DNA of 64,000 nucleotides, from assembly GCF_012034175.1 (NCBI RefSeq), contig NZ_JAATEJ010000010.1, forward strand, positions 124,001 to 188,000. The letters run 5' to 3'. Origin of the DNA: Actinacidiphila epipremni. GTDB lineage: Bacteria > Actinomycetota > Actinomycetes > Streptomycetales > Streptomycetaceae. Shown here piece after piece: positions 17,456-25,144 of this stretch. Position 1 is the stretch's first letter; every line of letters begins with the position of its first letter. The position numbers and the translations under genes were made by a program. The notes beneath the pieces were generated by a model. It ran no database searches and was not told the origin of the DNA. It saw only the letters and a list, made by a program, of their open reading frames with translations.

Positions 17456-18587
17456 CCTCGCCGTAGACGCCGAGCAGGGTGTCCACGACCGCGTCGATCG
17501 AGAAGCGGTCGTGGACCAACTGCCGTGCCGCCCGCGAGGCTTGCTCGTTGGCGTCGGGCTCCAGCAGTTCCAGCACCGCCTGGCCGACGAGCGGCCCGTT
17601 GTCGGCGTCCGGCAGGCTGTCGGTGACCCGCCCGGCGCCGGCCGCCGCGACGTCCGGCGAGAGCCCGCCGGTGCGGGCGACCACGACCGGCAGCCCCACC
17701 GACATCGCCTCCAGCACGGAGACGGCGAACGGCTCGACGACGGACGGCAGTACGTACACGTCCGCGCCCCGCAGCAGCGCCAGCACCTCGGCGTGCCCGA
17801 GCGGCCCCGGGCACTCCAGGGCGCCCGCGACGCCCAGTTCGGCGGCGAGCCGCCGCATGGGCCCGGTGAGCCCGCCGGTGTCGGGCCCGGCCAGCACGAA
17901 CCGGGCGTCCGGGTGCCGCGCCAGGACGGTGGGCATGGCCCGGACGAAGTCCTCCGGCCGCTTGCGCTTCTGTACCCGCGCGCAGTAGACGACGGTCGGC
18001 GGCCGGTCCCCGCGCGGCGGCCTGGGCTCCTGCACCTGCACGCCGTTGACCAGCCGCCGGAAGCTCCCCAGCGGCGTCCCCGGCACCACGGCCTGCACAC
18101 CGTCCCGCTCCATGGCCGTCAGGTGCAAGATCGCGTCCGCCCCCCGCAGCACCCGCTTCATCCCGAGCACGTCCACGGCCTTGGCGAACAGCTTCTCGGT
18201 CGGGTCGATCATCCCGTGCGTCTGCACGACCAGCGGCGTGCCCAACTCCCGCGCGATCAGCGCGAACGGCAGCGTGATCAGATCCCGCATGAGGTGCACA
18301 TGCACGACGTCGGCCCCCCGCACCATCCGCCGCGCCCGCGCGAGCAGCCCCGGCGAGGTGATCCCGCTGACCTCGAACGCCGGCAGCACATGCCGCGCCT
18401 GATGCACGAACGAGGGCACCCCCTCCACCTCGCTCGGCAACGGCCCGACGAACTTGTCCCCCAACGTCGCGATCCGCGCGTCGACCCCCCGCCGCCGAAG
18501 CCCCTTGCTGAGATTGAGCGCGACCCGCGTGGGCCCCCCGAAGTCATTGCTCGGCGTATGCAACGTCACCACATGCAAGACCCGCAC
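17409..18587 (-). CDS. Family 4 glycosyltransferase (GT-B fold)
   Basis: A 392-residue retaining glycosyltransferase. The N-terminal domain begins VRVLHVVTLHTPSNDFGGPT, whose GGP loop is typical of GT4. The C-terminal domain has PTVVYCARVQKRKRPEDFV, the donor-binding VYVLPSVVEPFAVSVLEAMS (E-x7-E motif) and GLPVVVARTGG. The GTG start has GGGGGAGG upstream; longer in-frame readings run into unrelated sequence. It is the last polysaccharide gene before the lasso block, 105 bases from the acetyltransferase stop. Confidence 0.9.
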   Translation of the reverse strand: MRVLHVVTLHTPSNDFGGPTRVALNLSKGLRRRGVDARIATLGDKFVGPLPSEVEGVPSFVHQARHVLPAFEVSGITSPGLLARARRMVRGADVVHVHLMRDLITLPFALIARELGTPLVVQTHGMIDPTEKLFAKAVDVLGMKRVLRGADAILHLTAMERDGVQAVVPGTPLGSFRRLVNGVQVQEPRPPRGDRPPTVVYCARVQKRKRPEDFVRAMPTVLARHPDARFVLAGPDTGGLTGPMRRLAAELGVAGALECPGPLGHAEVLALLRGADVYVLPSVVEPFAVSVLEAMSVGLPVVVARTGGLSPDVAAAGAGRVTDSLPDADNGPLVGQAVLELLEPDANEQASRAARQLVHDRFSIDAVVDTLLGVYGEVMARTHPRPAAVHGS

Positions 18588-18691
18588 GCAGCCTCCCCCT
18601 TCCCCCACGCCTGCCCCGCACACTACCCGCGCCCCGCCGCATCCGCGCCGCTTTGCGAGGATTGCGACGGCAGGGAGGGCGCGGGCGGAGG

Positions 18692-19258
18692 TCAACTTCC
18701 GATGGCGGCGGTCACGGCTGAAGGGCCGACGAAGTCCTCGGGCAGGGCGTCCATGAGGAGTTCGTCCACGGGCTGCCCGAGCCAGTATCCGGAGTTGCGC
18801 AGCCGGCCGGCGTCCCGGAATCCGGCCTTCCCGTAGGCGCGGACGGCCGCCCCGTTGGGTGCGAGCACCTTGAGCCACACCATGCGGACGGCCCCCAGGC
18901 GGAACGCCCAGTCGAGGGTCAGCCGGGTCGCCTCTGTCGCATAGCCCTTTCCGCGCTCCTCCGGAGCGATGAGCATGACGTACTCGCTGGTGCGTACGGC
19001 CTGGTCCACGTAGAGCACGGTCATGCCCACTGCCCGCATGTCCTCCCGGCGGACGACTTCGAAGGCGGTGCGCACGGGGCTGCCGGCCTGCCCCTGCCAG
19101 CCGGCCGAGCGGGTCTCCCAGGACTGCGGCATCTGGGTCCCGTACCCCAGCACTGTGCCGGGGTGGTTCTCCCACCGGTGGTAGGTGGGCAGCATGTCCT
19201 GACGGGGCAGGCTGAGGGCCAGGCGGTCACCGTCGAGCAGGATATGGGGCTCGCTCAC
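18692..19258 (-). CDS. GNAT acetyltransferase, probable lasso-peptide tailoring enzyme
   Basis: A 188-residue RimJ/RimL-type N-acetyltransferase. The acetyl-CoA loop is IAPEERGKGYATEA near residue 99, followed by the family helix and VLAPNGAAVRAYGKAGFRDAGR, the usual motif B. The GTG start overlaps the stop of the lasso protease gene in GTGA, so it is the last gene of the precursor-cyclase-protease operon. Acetyltransferases in this place are known from the albusnodin family, where one core Lys is acetylated. The predicted core here has a single Lys, K10. The substrate is inferred from context. Confidence 0.85.
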   Translation of the reverse strand: MSEPHILLDGDRLALSLPRQDMLPTYHRWENHPGTVLGYGTQMPQSWETRSAGWQGQAGSPVRTAFEVVRREDMRAVGMTVLYVDQAVRTSEYVMLIAPEERGKGYATEATRLTLDWAFRLGAVRMVWLKVLAPNGAAVRAYGKAGFRDAGRLRNSGYWLGQPVDELLMDALPEDFVGPSAVTAAIGS

Positions 19259-19875
19259 GGGGTGTGCTCCTCTCGTGGCCCGGGCGGTGCTCCCGGGCCG
19301 TCCGGTGTGCAGATCGGGGTGTAGAGACACGTCTCGTCCGGCTCCTCGACCGGCCGGCCCGCGGAATCGGCGATCCAGGCATGCAGGCGTATCGGGTCCG
19401 TGGCCATGCCGTGTCGCCATTCGGCTCGCCGCCCGGCGCATGCGAGCAGCAAGGCCGCGACCACCGACTGCTCCAGGCACCCCCACCGTGCGGGGACGAG
19501 GCGTGCGGCCCAACGCACAGCACGCACCGCGTGGACAGCCTGTTCGCGTGTGGCCGGTCGCCGGCACCGACCGTAGCAGCCCAGTTCCACGAGACGGGCG
19601 AATCGGCCCCGCCGCGGGCCGATGACGCGGACTCCCACGACGACGATCAGTACGGGAAGCGCGGCTGCCCGCCAGCGCGCGGGCGCGCTCCCGGCGGCGG
19701 GGAGGACGGCCAGGGTCTCGCTCGTGCCCCATGACGGCCCGCCGCGCACGTGGCGCAGGGTCGGGTGGGGTGCTGTCCGGCACGTTCCCGGTCGCAGCTC
19801 GATCCGGCCGGTCCGGTAGTCGACGGTGACCGAGGCGTTGTCCGTGAGCACGGTCACGACGGCACCGGCGTTCAC
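19255..19875 (-). CDS. Lasso peptide leader protease (B2, transglutaminase-like)
   Basis: A 206-residue protein with the lasso B2 fold signatures. The nucleophile Cys is in WGCLEQSVVAALL near residue 133, with HAWI (catalytic His) near residue 167 and an acidic GRPVEEPD loop after it. It cuts the leader from the precursor before ring closure. A hydrophobic segment, AALPVLIVVVGVRVIG, lies at about 72-87. The first 45 residues contain a beta-hairpin-like VTVDYRTGRIELR, recalling part of the RRE (B1) fold but too short for a full one. The GTG start overlaps the cyclase stop by four bases. Confidence 0.88.
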   Translation of the reverse strand: MNAGAVVTVLTDNASVTVDYRTGRIELRPGTCRTAPHPTLRHVRGGPSWGTSETLAVLPAAGSAPARWRAAALPVLIVVVGVRVIGPRRGRFARLVELGCYGRCRRPATREQAVHAVRAVRWAARLVPARWGCLEQSVVAALLLACAGRRAEWRHGMATDPIRLHAWIADSAGRPVEEPDETCLYTPICTPDGPGAPPGPREEHTP

Positions 19876-21554
19876 CGGGCCCTCGCAAGGTCGTGCCACC
19901 GGGGCGCCGCACTGTGCTCGACGGCGGCCAGCCACAACTCCGCGTTCAGAGCGGGCACCAGCATGGGCCAGGCGGTCTCGGCGCCGAGCGCCGCCGCGTG
20001 CAGTGCGGCCCGCAACGGTGCGGGCCGGACGAGGCCCAGGGCGGCGAGGCGTCCGTCCGCCAGGGCGAGGGCCCGCCGGAGATTGGCCCGCACGCCACGG
20101 TGGAACTCGCCGACGAACACGCCTTTGGTCACCCGCTCGCGGGTCATGGGGGGAAGCAAGGAACCCACGGCGGCGGTCAGGAGTGGTTTGTACCGCGTGG
20201 CAGAGCAGCGCCGCCACGGGGCCGCCGACAGGACCGCGTCGAGTACCGGCCCGTCCAGGAAGGGGTTGCGCAGTTCGATGCCGAAGGCTTCGGCGAGCTG
20301 CTGCTCGGTGTGTGCCGAGCGTGCCGTGTAGCGCACCTCCGCGAGCAGCAGTGCGTCGCAGGTCCCCAGGTGTGCTGGTGCGGCCGGCGGCTCGGGAGCG
20401 GCGGCGGGCACCCACGGCGGGCGCCGGCCCCCACCACCGATGAGCGCGTGGTGGTCGCCCCGGACGGCCGCGCGCACCAGACCCCATGGGCTTGCCCGGC
20501 GCAGCAGCGCCCACGCCTGCGCTTCCGCAGCGAGTCGCCCCCATCGCCGGGCGTGAGCGAGGTCGATCAGGTGGGTGGGGGGCGGCAGGAACAGCGAGTC
20601 CCCTCCGTCCCCGGTCAGATGGCAGACGACGCGGCTGTCGGCCAGCGCGAGCAGTTGGGCGGACAGTCGCGACCAGGTGACCGAGGAGGGAGCGGGTTCG
20701 TCGGTTGCCGGTAGCCGCGACGGCGCCTGGCTCAGGGGCGAATGGCGCTGCTCCAGGGGTAGGAGCATGTGGCGCAGGTTCGGCAGGGTGCCGGCGAGCG
20801 TCCGCGCGTAGGCGACATCACCGCCTTCGTCCACCGCGGCGGGGTGAACCGTCATCCCGAGTACGGGGCCGTGCTCCGCGGCAAGGACCGCGAGGGTGCT
20901 CGAATCCATGCCCGCCAGATCGCAGGACGTCGCCACGCCGGTCACCGCGGCCCGTACGCCTTCGCGCAGCGCCCCTCGCAGTGCCGCGGCGGCGTCGTCC
21001 CACGGCCGCGGCGCGGATGTCCACCACGGCGAGATCTGCATCTCGCCGTCGCGCAGCAGCATGCGATGCCCCGCCGGGACCATGCCGACACCCGACCACG
21101 CGCTGCGCCCCGCCGTGTCGCGGCGGCTGTCCGCCAGGTAGCCGGCCAGCCATGCGGTATCGACCAGTCCGCCGGTCAGACCGGACAGCGCCCGGGAGCT
21201 GGACCCCCACACGACTCCGCCCCGGTGAGCCACGGTGTAGACGGGACACGCGCCGGCCGCATCCGTCATGACTTCCACGGCGCCGTCGTCGAGCCGCCGG
21301 ACCAGGGTGAACGAGCCTCCCCATGCCCGAGTCGCCGCGGACAGGTCCCGGCTGTCCACCACCCGGGCGAGGTCGGCCGTGCCGGCCGCGCAGGGACCCA
21401 GGACGGCGAGTCGGGCAGTCCGGCCGCTCACCGTACGCAGCAGGCGGCCGGGCCAATGGCCCGCCGTCCACAGCGGAGGATCGCCCCAGATCACCCGGGC
21501 GCCCACGGGTACGACCGCTCGCGTGCCGGGCGAGCACCCACCGAACCAGTTCAC
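19872..21554 (-). CDS. Lasso cyclase (asparagine-synthetase homologue, C protein)
   Basis: A 560-residue protein related to asparagine synthetase B. It adenylates the ring acid (Asp/Glu) of the core and forms the amide with Gly1. The ATP-binding loop is CDLAGMDSSTLAVLA near residue 215, the form often seen in lasso cyclases. Other synthetase-like blocks are HLTGDGGDSLF near residue 318 and ELRNPFLDGPVLDAVL near residue 430. The N-terminal glutaminase-like domain starts MNWFGGC, with no Cys at position 2, so no glutamine hydrolysis is expected. GTG start with GGGGGAGG upstream. It lies 61 bases after the precursor gene. Confidence 0.92.
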   Translation of the reverse strand: MNWFGGCSPGTRAVVPVGARVIWGDPPLWTAGHWPGRLLRTVSGRTARLAVLGPCAAGTADLARVVDSRDLSAATRAWGGSFTLVRRLDDGAVEVMTDAAGACPVYTVAHRGGVVWGSSSRALSGLTGGLVDTAWLAGYLADSRRDTAGRSAWSGVGMVPAGHRMLLRDGEMQISPWWTSAPRPWDDAAAALRGALREGVRAAVTGVATSCDLAGMDSSTLAVLAAEHGPVLGMTVHPAAVDEGGDVAYARTLAGTLPNLRHMLLPLEQRHSPLSQAPSRLPATDEPAPSSVTWSRLSAQLLALADSRVVCHLTGDGGDSLFLPPPTHLIDLAHARRWGRLAAEAQAWALLRRASPWGLVRAAVRGDHHALIGGGGRRPPWVPAAAPEPPAAPAHLGTCDALLLAEVRYTARSAHTEQQLAEAFGIELRNPFLDGPVLDAVLSAAPWRRCSATRYKPLLTAAVGSLLPPMTRERVTKGVFVGEFHRGVRANLRRALALADGRLAALGLVRPAPLRAALHAAALGAETAWPMLVPALNAELWLAAVEHSAAPRWHDLARAR

Positions 21555-21577
21555 CGCGTGCCTCCCCCGGATGCGGT

Positions 21578-21604
21578 GGCGCTCCTCGGCGAAGAAGGAG
21601 CGCC
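21578..21604 (-). terminator. Intercistronic hairpin between precursor and cyclase genes
   Basis: Nine-base arms (21578-21586 and 21596-21604) with a nine-base loop lie in the 61-base gap between the precursor stop and the cyclase start. A hairpin here would lower read-through and protect the precursor message, giving more precursor than enzyme. No T-run follows, so partial termination or mRNA protection is more likely than a full stop. Confidence 0.55.
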
Positions 21605-21615
21605 GCCCGTCGTCG

Positions 21616-21765
21616 TCAGCCGTACTGGTACCGCTTGTCCTCGGTGCTGCTGCCCTGCCCGCCCTTCGTCAGCGTGGCGGCGTCGCCCAGGACGATCACC
21701 CGGGGCGAGACCAGGGGGTCCTCGTCGTCCGTCCCGCCCGGCACCGGGCCCGGTCGCTGTTCCAT
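21616..21765 (-). CDS. Lasso peptide precursor (albusnodin-like)
   Basis: A 49-residue precursor, with AGGAGG seven bases before the ATG. Its C-terminal leader segment LVSPRVIVLGDAATLTK fits the actinobacterial lasso leader pattern P-x-hydrophobic, Gly, then Thr at position -2. The predicted core is the last 15 residues, GGQGSSTEDKRYQYG: Gly1 for the ring amine, Glu8 or Asp9 as ring acid, Lys10 as possible acetylation site, and Tyr12/Tyr14 as bulky plugs. It is the first gene of the operon with cyclase, protease and acetyltransferase. The call rests on gene context and leader pattern; the exact ring size is open. Confidence 0.9.
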   Translation of the reverse strand: MEQRPGPVPGGTDDEDPLVSPRVIVLGDAATLTKGGQGSSTEDKRYQYG

Positions 21766-21982
21766 GTCGTTTCCTCCTCTCCGGTGAGCCCGCACACGGA
21801 CCATCGCGTACAGTCGTCGACCGATTACACTCGGCTCATCAGTCAGTAGGGTTGGGCCTCCTGGCCGTACGCTCCGCGCTCGTCGCGCTGCACATCCACG
21901 AACGTACGGCCGACCCCGGCCGGCTTGGACTGACTGCCGGTACGGGTTTGGCACGGATCGCTGAGACTCCCTCGGAGACACG
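21766..21982. promoter_or_regulatory. Divergent promoter region of lasso operon and HTH regulator
   Basis: A 217-base gene-free stretch between the minus-strand precursor and the plus-strand regulator, and the only place where the operon promoter can lie. It is less G+C-rich around 21815-21850, where promoter-like TGTAATC and TACAGT-type sequences occur on the two strands. I could not fix -35/-10 pairs or an operator with confidence. Confidence 0.5.
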
Positions 21983-23095
21983 ATGGCCGGGCAAGCGCCG
22001 CACGGACGCAGCCGCACCTCGAACGGTGCCGTCGCCGGGTACGTCCTGCGGCTGGCCCGCGAGAGCATCCCGGCTGTGCAGAGTTCGTTCGCCGAGGCGC
22101 TGGGCCTGGACCTCGCCACCGTGCAGGGATGGGAGTCCGGCAGAAGACCCCTGGCCAACATGAAGGCGGGGGCACTGCTCGCCTTGAAGCGGCGGCTTCC
22201 GCACCTCGGCGCCGACCAGCGCTTGGTGGGGCTGCTCGACGCCGCCCTGGACGCGGACCGGATCATCGGCGCCGCCCTCGATCCCCGGGACCGGATCGGT
22301 GAGCACCCACTGGCGGGGTGGGTGCACAACCGCCAGACGGCGCACATGATCGCGTGGGCGGTGAACGGAACCGCCCCGCCGGCCATCGGTGCCCGGGAGG
22401 TCCGAGGCCGCCGAGGACCCGTGCCGGCCGCCCCGCTTCTGCCGCCGGGCGAGCGGATGCAGCTCTTCGACCACCTCCGCGCCATGGCCGAGGTCGCTTC
22501 GGCCGCCGACGGTGGCGGCATGCTCCTGCGTCGCCAGTCCCTGTATCTCGCAAGCTACGACCAGGGTGCCGACGCCCCTGCCTGGACCACACACACGCTG
22601 CGCTCACGCCGGGATGTGCTGTCCGTACGCGGCTGGTCCGAGCACTGGTCCGAGGCCCGGTCCACGGCAACTGCCCTTGCCCGTATGGGAGATCCCCAGC
22701 CGCTTCGCGACTTCATCGGCCGGTCGATGGCCGGCGACGACAGGGGGGAGGCGGCGAACCTGAACTACTGGGCCTATTGGCTCGGCGCGATGCCTTCCCA
22801 GACCGAGCCGGACGATTCGTTCATGGCTGATCGCCATCTGGCCGGCTTCGACCCCGTCACGCTCATGCGCCGCCTCGCGCAGGGGATGGCCGAAGCCCCG
22901 ACCTATGTGGATTTGTACGCGCACTCCGTGTGGGTGCTGCTGTTCGCCCGCCCGTGGCTGCCTCTGGCGGATCCTGCCGTCGCCGCTCGGCTCGGGCGGC
23001 AGGTCATCCATGCGCTCGAAGCGCAGCAGGTGTCGGCGCAAACGCGTCGCGACCTCGGGGCAGTGCAATACCTTCTTACCGAGCACCGCGTCTGA
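21983..23095 (+). CDS. XRE-type helix-turn-helix transcriptional regulator
   Basis: A 370-residue regulator. An N-terminal helix-turn-helix covers about residues 18-60 (LARESIPAVQSSFAEALGLD then LATVQGWESGRRPLAN). A helical domain of some 300 residues follows, similar in character to the repeat-containing sensor part of Streptomyces XRE regulators. It is transcribed away from the lasso operon and 17 bases before an HD-domain gene. It could control the lasso operon, the HD gene, or both. The ATG has GGAG six bases upstream. Confidence 0.82.
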   Translation: MAGQAPHGRSRTSNGAVAGYVLRLARESIPAVQSSFAEALGLDLATVQGWESGRRPLANMKAGALLALKRRLPHLGADQRLVGLLDAALDADRIIGAALDPRDRIGEHPLAGWVHNRQTAHMIAWAVNGTAPPAIGAREVRGRRGPVPAAPLLPPGERMQLFDHLRAMAEVASAADGGGMLLRRQSLYLASYDQGADAPAWTTHTLRSRRDVLSVRGWSEHWSEARSTATALARMGDPQPLRDFIGRSMAGDDRGEAANLNYWAYWLGAMPSQTEPDDSFMADRHLAGFDPVTLMRRLAQGMAEAPTYVDLYAHSVWVLLFARPWLPLADPAVAARLGRQVIHALEAQQVSAQTRRDLGAVQYLLTEHRV

Positions 23096-23111
23096 TCACC
23101 GGAGGCCAGCC

Positions 23112-23687
23112 ATGGACGACGAGAACGCCGCAACGGGCACCGCGGGGTACCTGCTCGAACTGGGCATGCTCAAGCGGGCGAAGCGCTCGGGCTGGTGGAT
23201 CGCCGGTGTCAAGGACCCCGAGACCATCGCCGAGCACTCGTTCAGGACCGCGGTCGTCGGCTCGGTGCTGGCGCTCATGGAGGGTGCGGACCCGGCGAGG
23301 GTCGCGTTGATGTGCGTCTTCCACGACACCCAGGAGACCCGCATCGGCGACATCCCGCACATCGGTCGCCGGTATGTGACCGCCGCGAGCAACGAGCAGG
23401 TGACGGCGGACCAGGTGTCGGCCGCGCACCCGGCGGTCGCCGCGGGCATCGGCCGGGTCGTCGACGAGTACGAGAACGGTGACAGCCTGGAAGTCGTCGT
23501 GGCGCACGATGCCGACAAGCTCGAATGCCTGCTCCAGGCCGTCGAGTACCGGGAACAGGGGTATGCCAACGTGCAGAACTGGATCGACACCAGCAAGGCA
23601 TCCCTGAAGACCGCGTCCGCCCAGGAACTGGCCGAAGCGGCACTGAACATGACGTCCGTGGAGTGGCAGCAGACCTATCTCCGGTAG
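23112..23687 (+). CDS. HD-domain phosphohydrolase (YfbR/HDDC2-like)
   Basis: A 191-residue HD-superfamily protein. The metal-binding H...HD...D set is AEHSFRTA (His near residue 41), VFHDTQETRIGD (HD near 71) and AHDADKLECLL (Asp near 138). This plan and size match the 5'-deoxynucleotidase branch that includes YfbR and HDDC2. Activity on a dNMP or similar nucleotide is likely but not proven. It follows the HTH regulator by 17 bases with its own GGAGG site, so the two form a unit. No direct link to lasso chemistry is evident. Confidence 0.85.
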   Translation: MDDENAATGTAGYLLELGMLKRAKRSGWWIAGVKDPETIAEHSFRTAVVGSVLALMEGADPARVALMCVFHDTQETRIGDIPHIGRRYVTAASNEQVTADQVSAAHPAVAAGIGRVVDEYENGDSLEVVVAHDADKLECLLQAVEYREQGYANVQNWIDTSKASLKTASAQELAEAALNMTSVEWQQTYLR

Positions 23688-23718
23688 TCGCTCCGAAGCC
23701 GAGGGGGAGGGGGGTCAC

Positions 23719-24447
23719 GTGGCGGCTACGAGACCGATGACGTACCGGGAGGCGTTGGGGAGGTTGCGGGGGGCGCAGAAGGGGGCCAGGGGGGTTTCGC
23801 TGTATTCGCGGTATGTGAACCGGCCGGTGGGGCGGGTGCTGGCGGCGGGGGCGTATCGGGTGGGGCTGACGCCGAATCAGGTCACGGTCGTCAGTGCGGG
23901 GTTGAGTTACGGGGGGATCGCGGTGCTCGCCGTCGTCGCGCCGGGGTGGGGGGTGGGGCTGGGGGTGTACGCGGCGCTCGCGTTGGGGTTCGCGTGCGAC
24001 TCGGCGGACGGGCAGCTCGCACGGCTGCTGGGGGCGGGCGGGGCGGCGGGTGAGTGGCTGGACCATGTCGTGGACGCCGCGAAGATCACCGCCGTGCACG
24101 CCGCCGTGCTCATCACCTTCTACCGGCACTTCGCCCTGCCGGGCGACCGCTGGCTGCTGCTCCCGCTGGGCTTCCAGCTCGCCGCCGTCATGATCTTCTT
24201 CGGCGGGCTGCTCACCGACAAGCTCACCCCGAAGGTGCCGGGCGCCCCGCCCGCGGCGCCCTCGCGGCTGCGGGCCGTCGCCCTGCTGCCGGTCGACTAC
24301 GGGGTCTTCTGCGCCGTCTTCCTGCTTCTGGGCAGCGAACGCGCCTTCCGCTACGCCTACTTCGCGCTCTTCCTCGCGCACGCCGCCGCCCTCGCGGCCT
24401 TCCTCACGAAGTGGTTCCGCGGGCTTCGGCGGCTGGCTGCGCCCTGA
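23719..24447 (+). CDS. CDP-alcohol phosphatidyltransferase family membrane protein
   Basis: A 242-residue integral membrane enzyme. The family motif D-x2-DG-x2-AR-x8-G-x3-D-x3-D is seen in CDSADGQLARLLGAGGAAG followed by EWLDHVVD at about residues 93-118, so the catalytic acids are present. About five hydrophobic segments surround it. The family transfers a phospho-alcohol from a CDP-alcohol to an acceptor. The convergent nucleotidylyltransferase gene may make the donor, and their 3' ends overlap by 44 bases. The role is probably in a glycan or lipid of this surface locus. GTG start with GGGGAGGGGGG upstream. Confidence 0.87.
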   Translation: MAATRPMTYREALGRLRGAQKGARGVSLYSRYVNRPVGRVLAAGAYRVGLTPNQVTVVSAGLSYGGIAVLAVVAPGWGVGLGVYAALALGFACDSADGQLARLLGAGGAAGEWLDHVVDAAKITAVHAAVLITFYRHFALPGDRWLLLPLGFQLAAVMIFFGGLLTDKLTPKVPGAPPAAPSRLRAVALLPVDYGVFCAVFLLLGSERAFRYAYFALFLAHAAALAAFLTKWFRGLRRLAAP

Positions 24448-24967
24448 CCGGCTCGGCCAGCACGTCGAGCGCCCGGCGCAGCAGTGTGCTGGAGGTGTGC
24501 ACGGTGTACGGGAAGTAGACGACCTCCACGCCGACCGCCGCGAAGTCCCGTTCCAGCTTGCGGCCCTTGTCGGTGCCGCGCCAGTCGTCGCCCTTGAACA
24601 GCACGTCGAACCGCACCTGCCGCCATGTCTCGACCTTGTCCGGCACCGTCTCGACGAAGGCCGCGTCCACATGCCGCACGCTGCGGACGATCTCCAGCCG
24701 CTCCACCAGCGGCACCACCGGTGCCCGCCCCTTGGCGAGCAGGGCCATCTCGTCGGAGACGACGCCGGCGACGAGGTAGTCGCAGCGGGCGCGGGCGTGC
24801 CGCAGGATGTTCAGGTGCCCGACGTGGAAGAGGTCGTAGACCCCCGGCGCGTAGCCGACGCGGTACGCCCGCGGCGCCCCGCCCCCGCCCCCGCCCCCGT
24901 CCCTGCCCCCGCCGGCCGCCGCGCCCTCCGTGCCCGCCACGCCCCGTAAGCCGTCCTCGTGCGTCAT
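24404..24967 (-). CDS. Cytidylyltransferase-like nucleotidylyltransferase
   Basis: A 187-residue protein of the TagD/ECT-type nucleotidylyltransferase family. A Gly-rich lead of about 35 residues is followed by GYAPGVYDLFHVGHLNIL, with the HxGH motif, then VLFKGDDWRGTDKG, VYFPYTVHTSSTLLRR and a short tail. Such enzymes make CDP-alcohols (glycerol, ethanolamine) or ADP/CDP-sugars. The neighbouring CDP-alcohol phosphatidyltransferase makes a CDP-alcohol product plausible. The ATG has a GGGGGCGAG site upstream. Divergent from the glycosyltransferase at 25145. Confidence 0.88.
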   Translation of the reverse strand: MTHEDGLRGVAGTEGAAAGGGRDGGGGGGGAPRAYRVGYAPGVYDLFHVGHLNILRHARARCDYLVAGVVSDEMALLAKGRAPVVPLVERLEIVRSVRHVDAAFVETVPDKVETWRQVRFDVLFKGDDWRGTDKGRKLERDFAAVGVEVVYFPYTVHTSSTLLRRALDVLAEPVRAQPAAEARGTTS

Positions 24968-25144
24968 GACTCGCCCCCAACCGCCCGGCCATTTCGGACT
25001 TTCCGACGATAGCCGGGCCGCCGCGCGGCAAAGCGGTGATTTGCCAAAGTCCAACGCTGGGCAAGACACGGCGGGATGCCCAAGTGAACGGTTAGTGTGG
25101 GCAGTTGGCCGCCTCGTGGCGAAATCAGGGGGGAAGGGGCACTC

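Noticed and set aside
21839-22594. A minus-strand frame before the lasso precursor as a possible RRE (B1) gene
   Set aside because: It is antisense to the HTH regulator, has no PqqD-like features and lies upstream of the precursor rather than in the operon.
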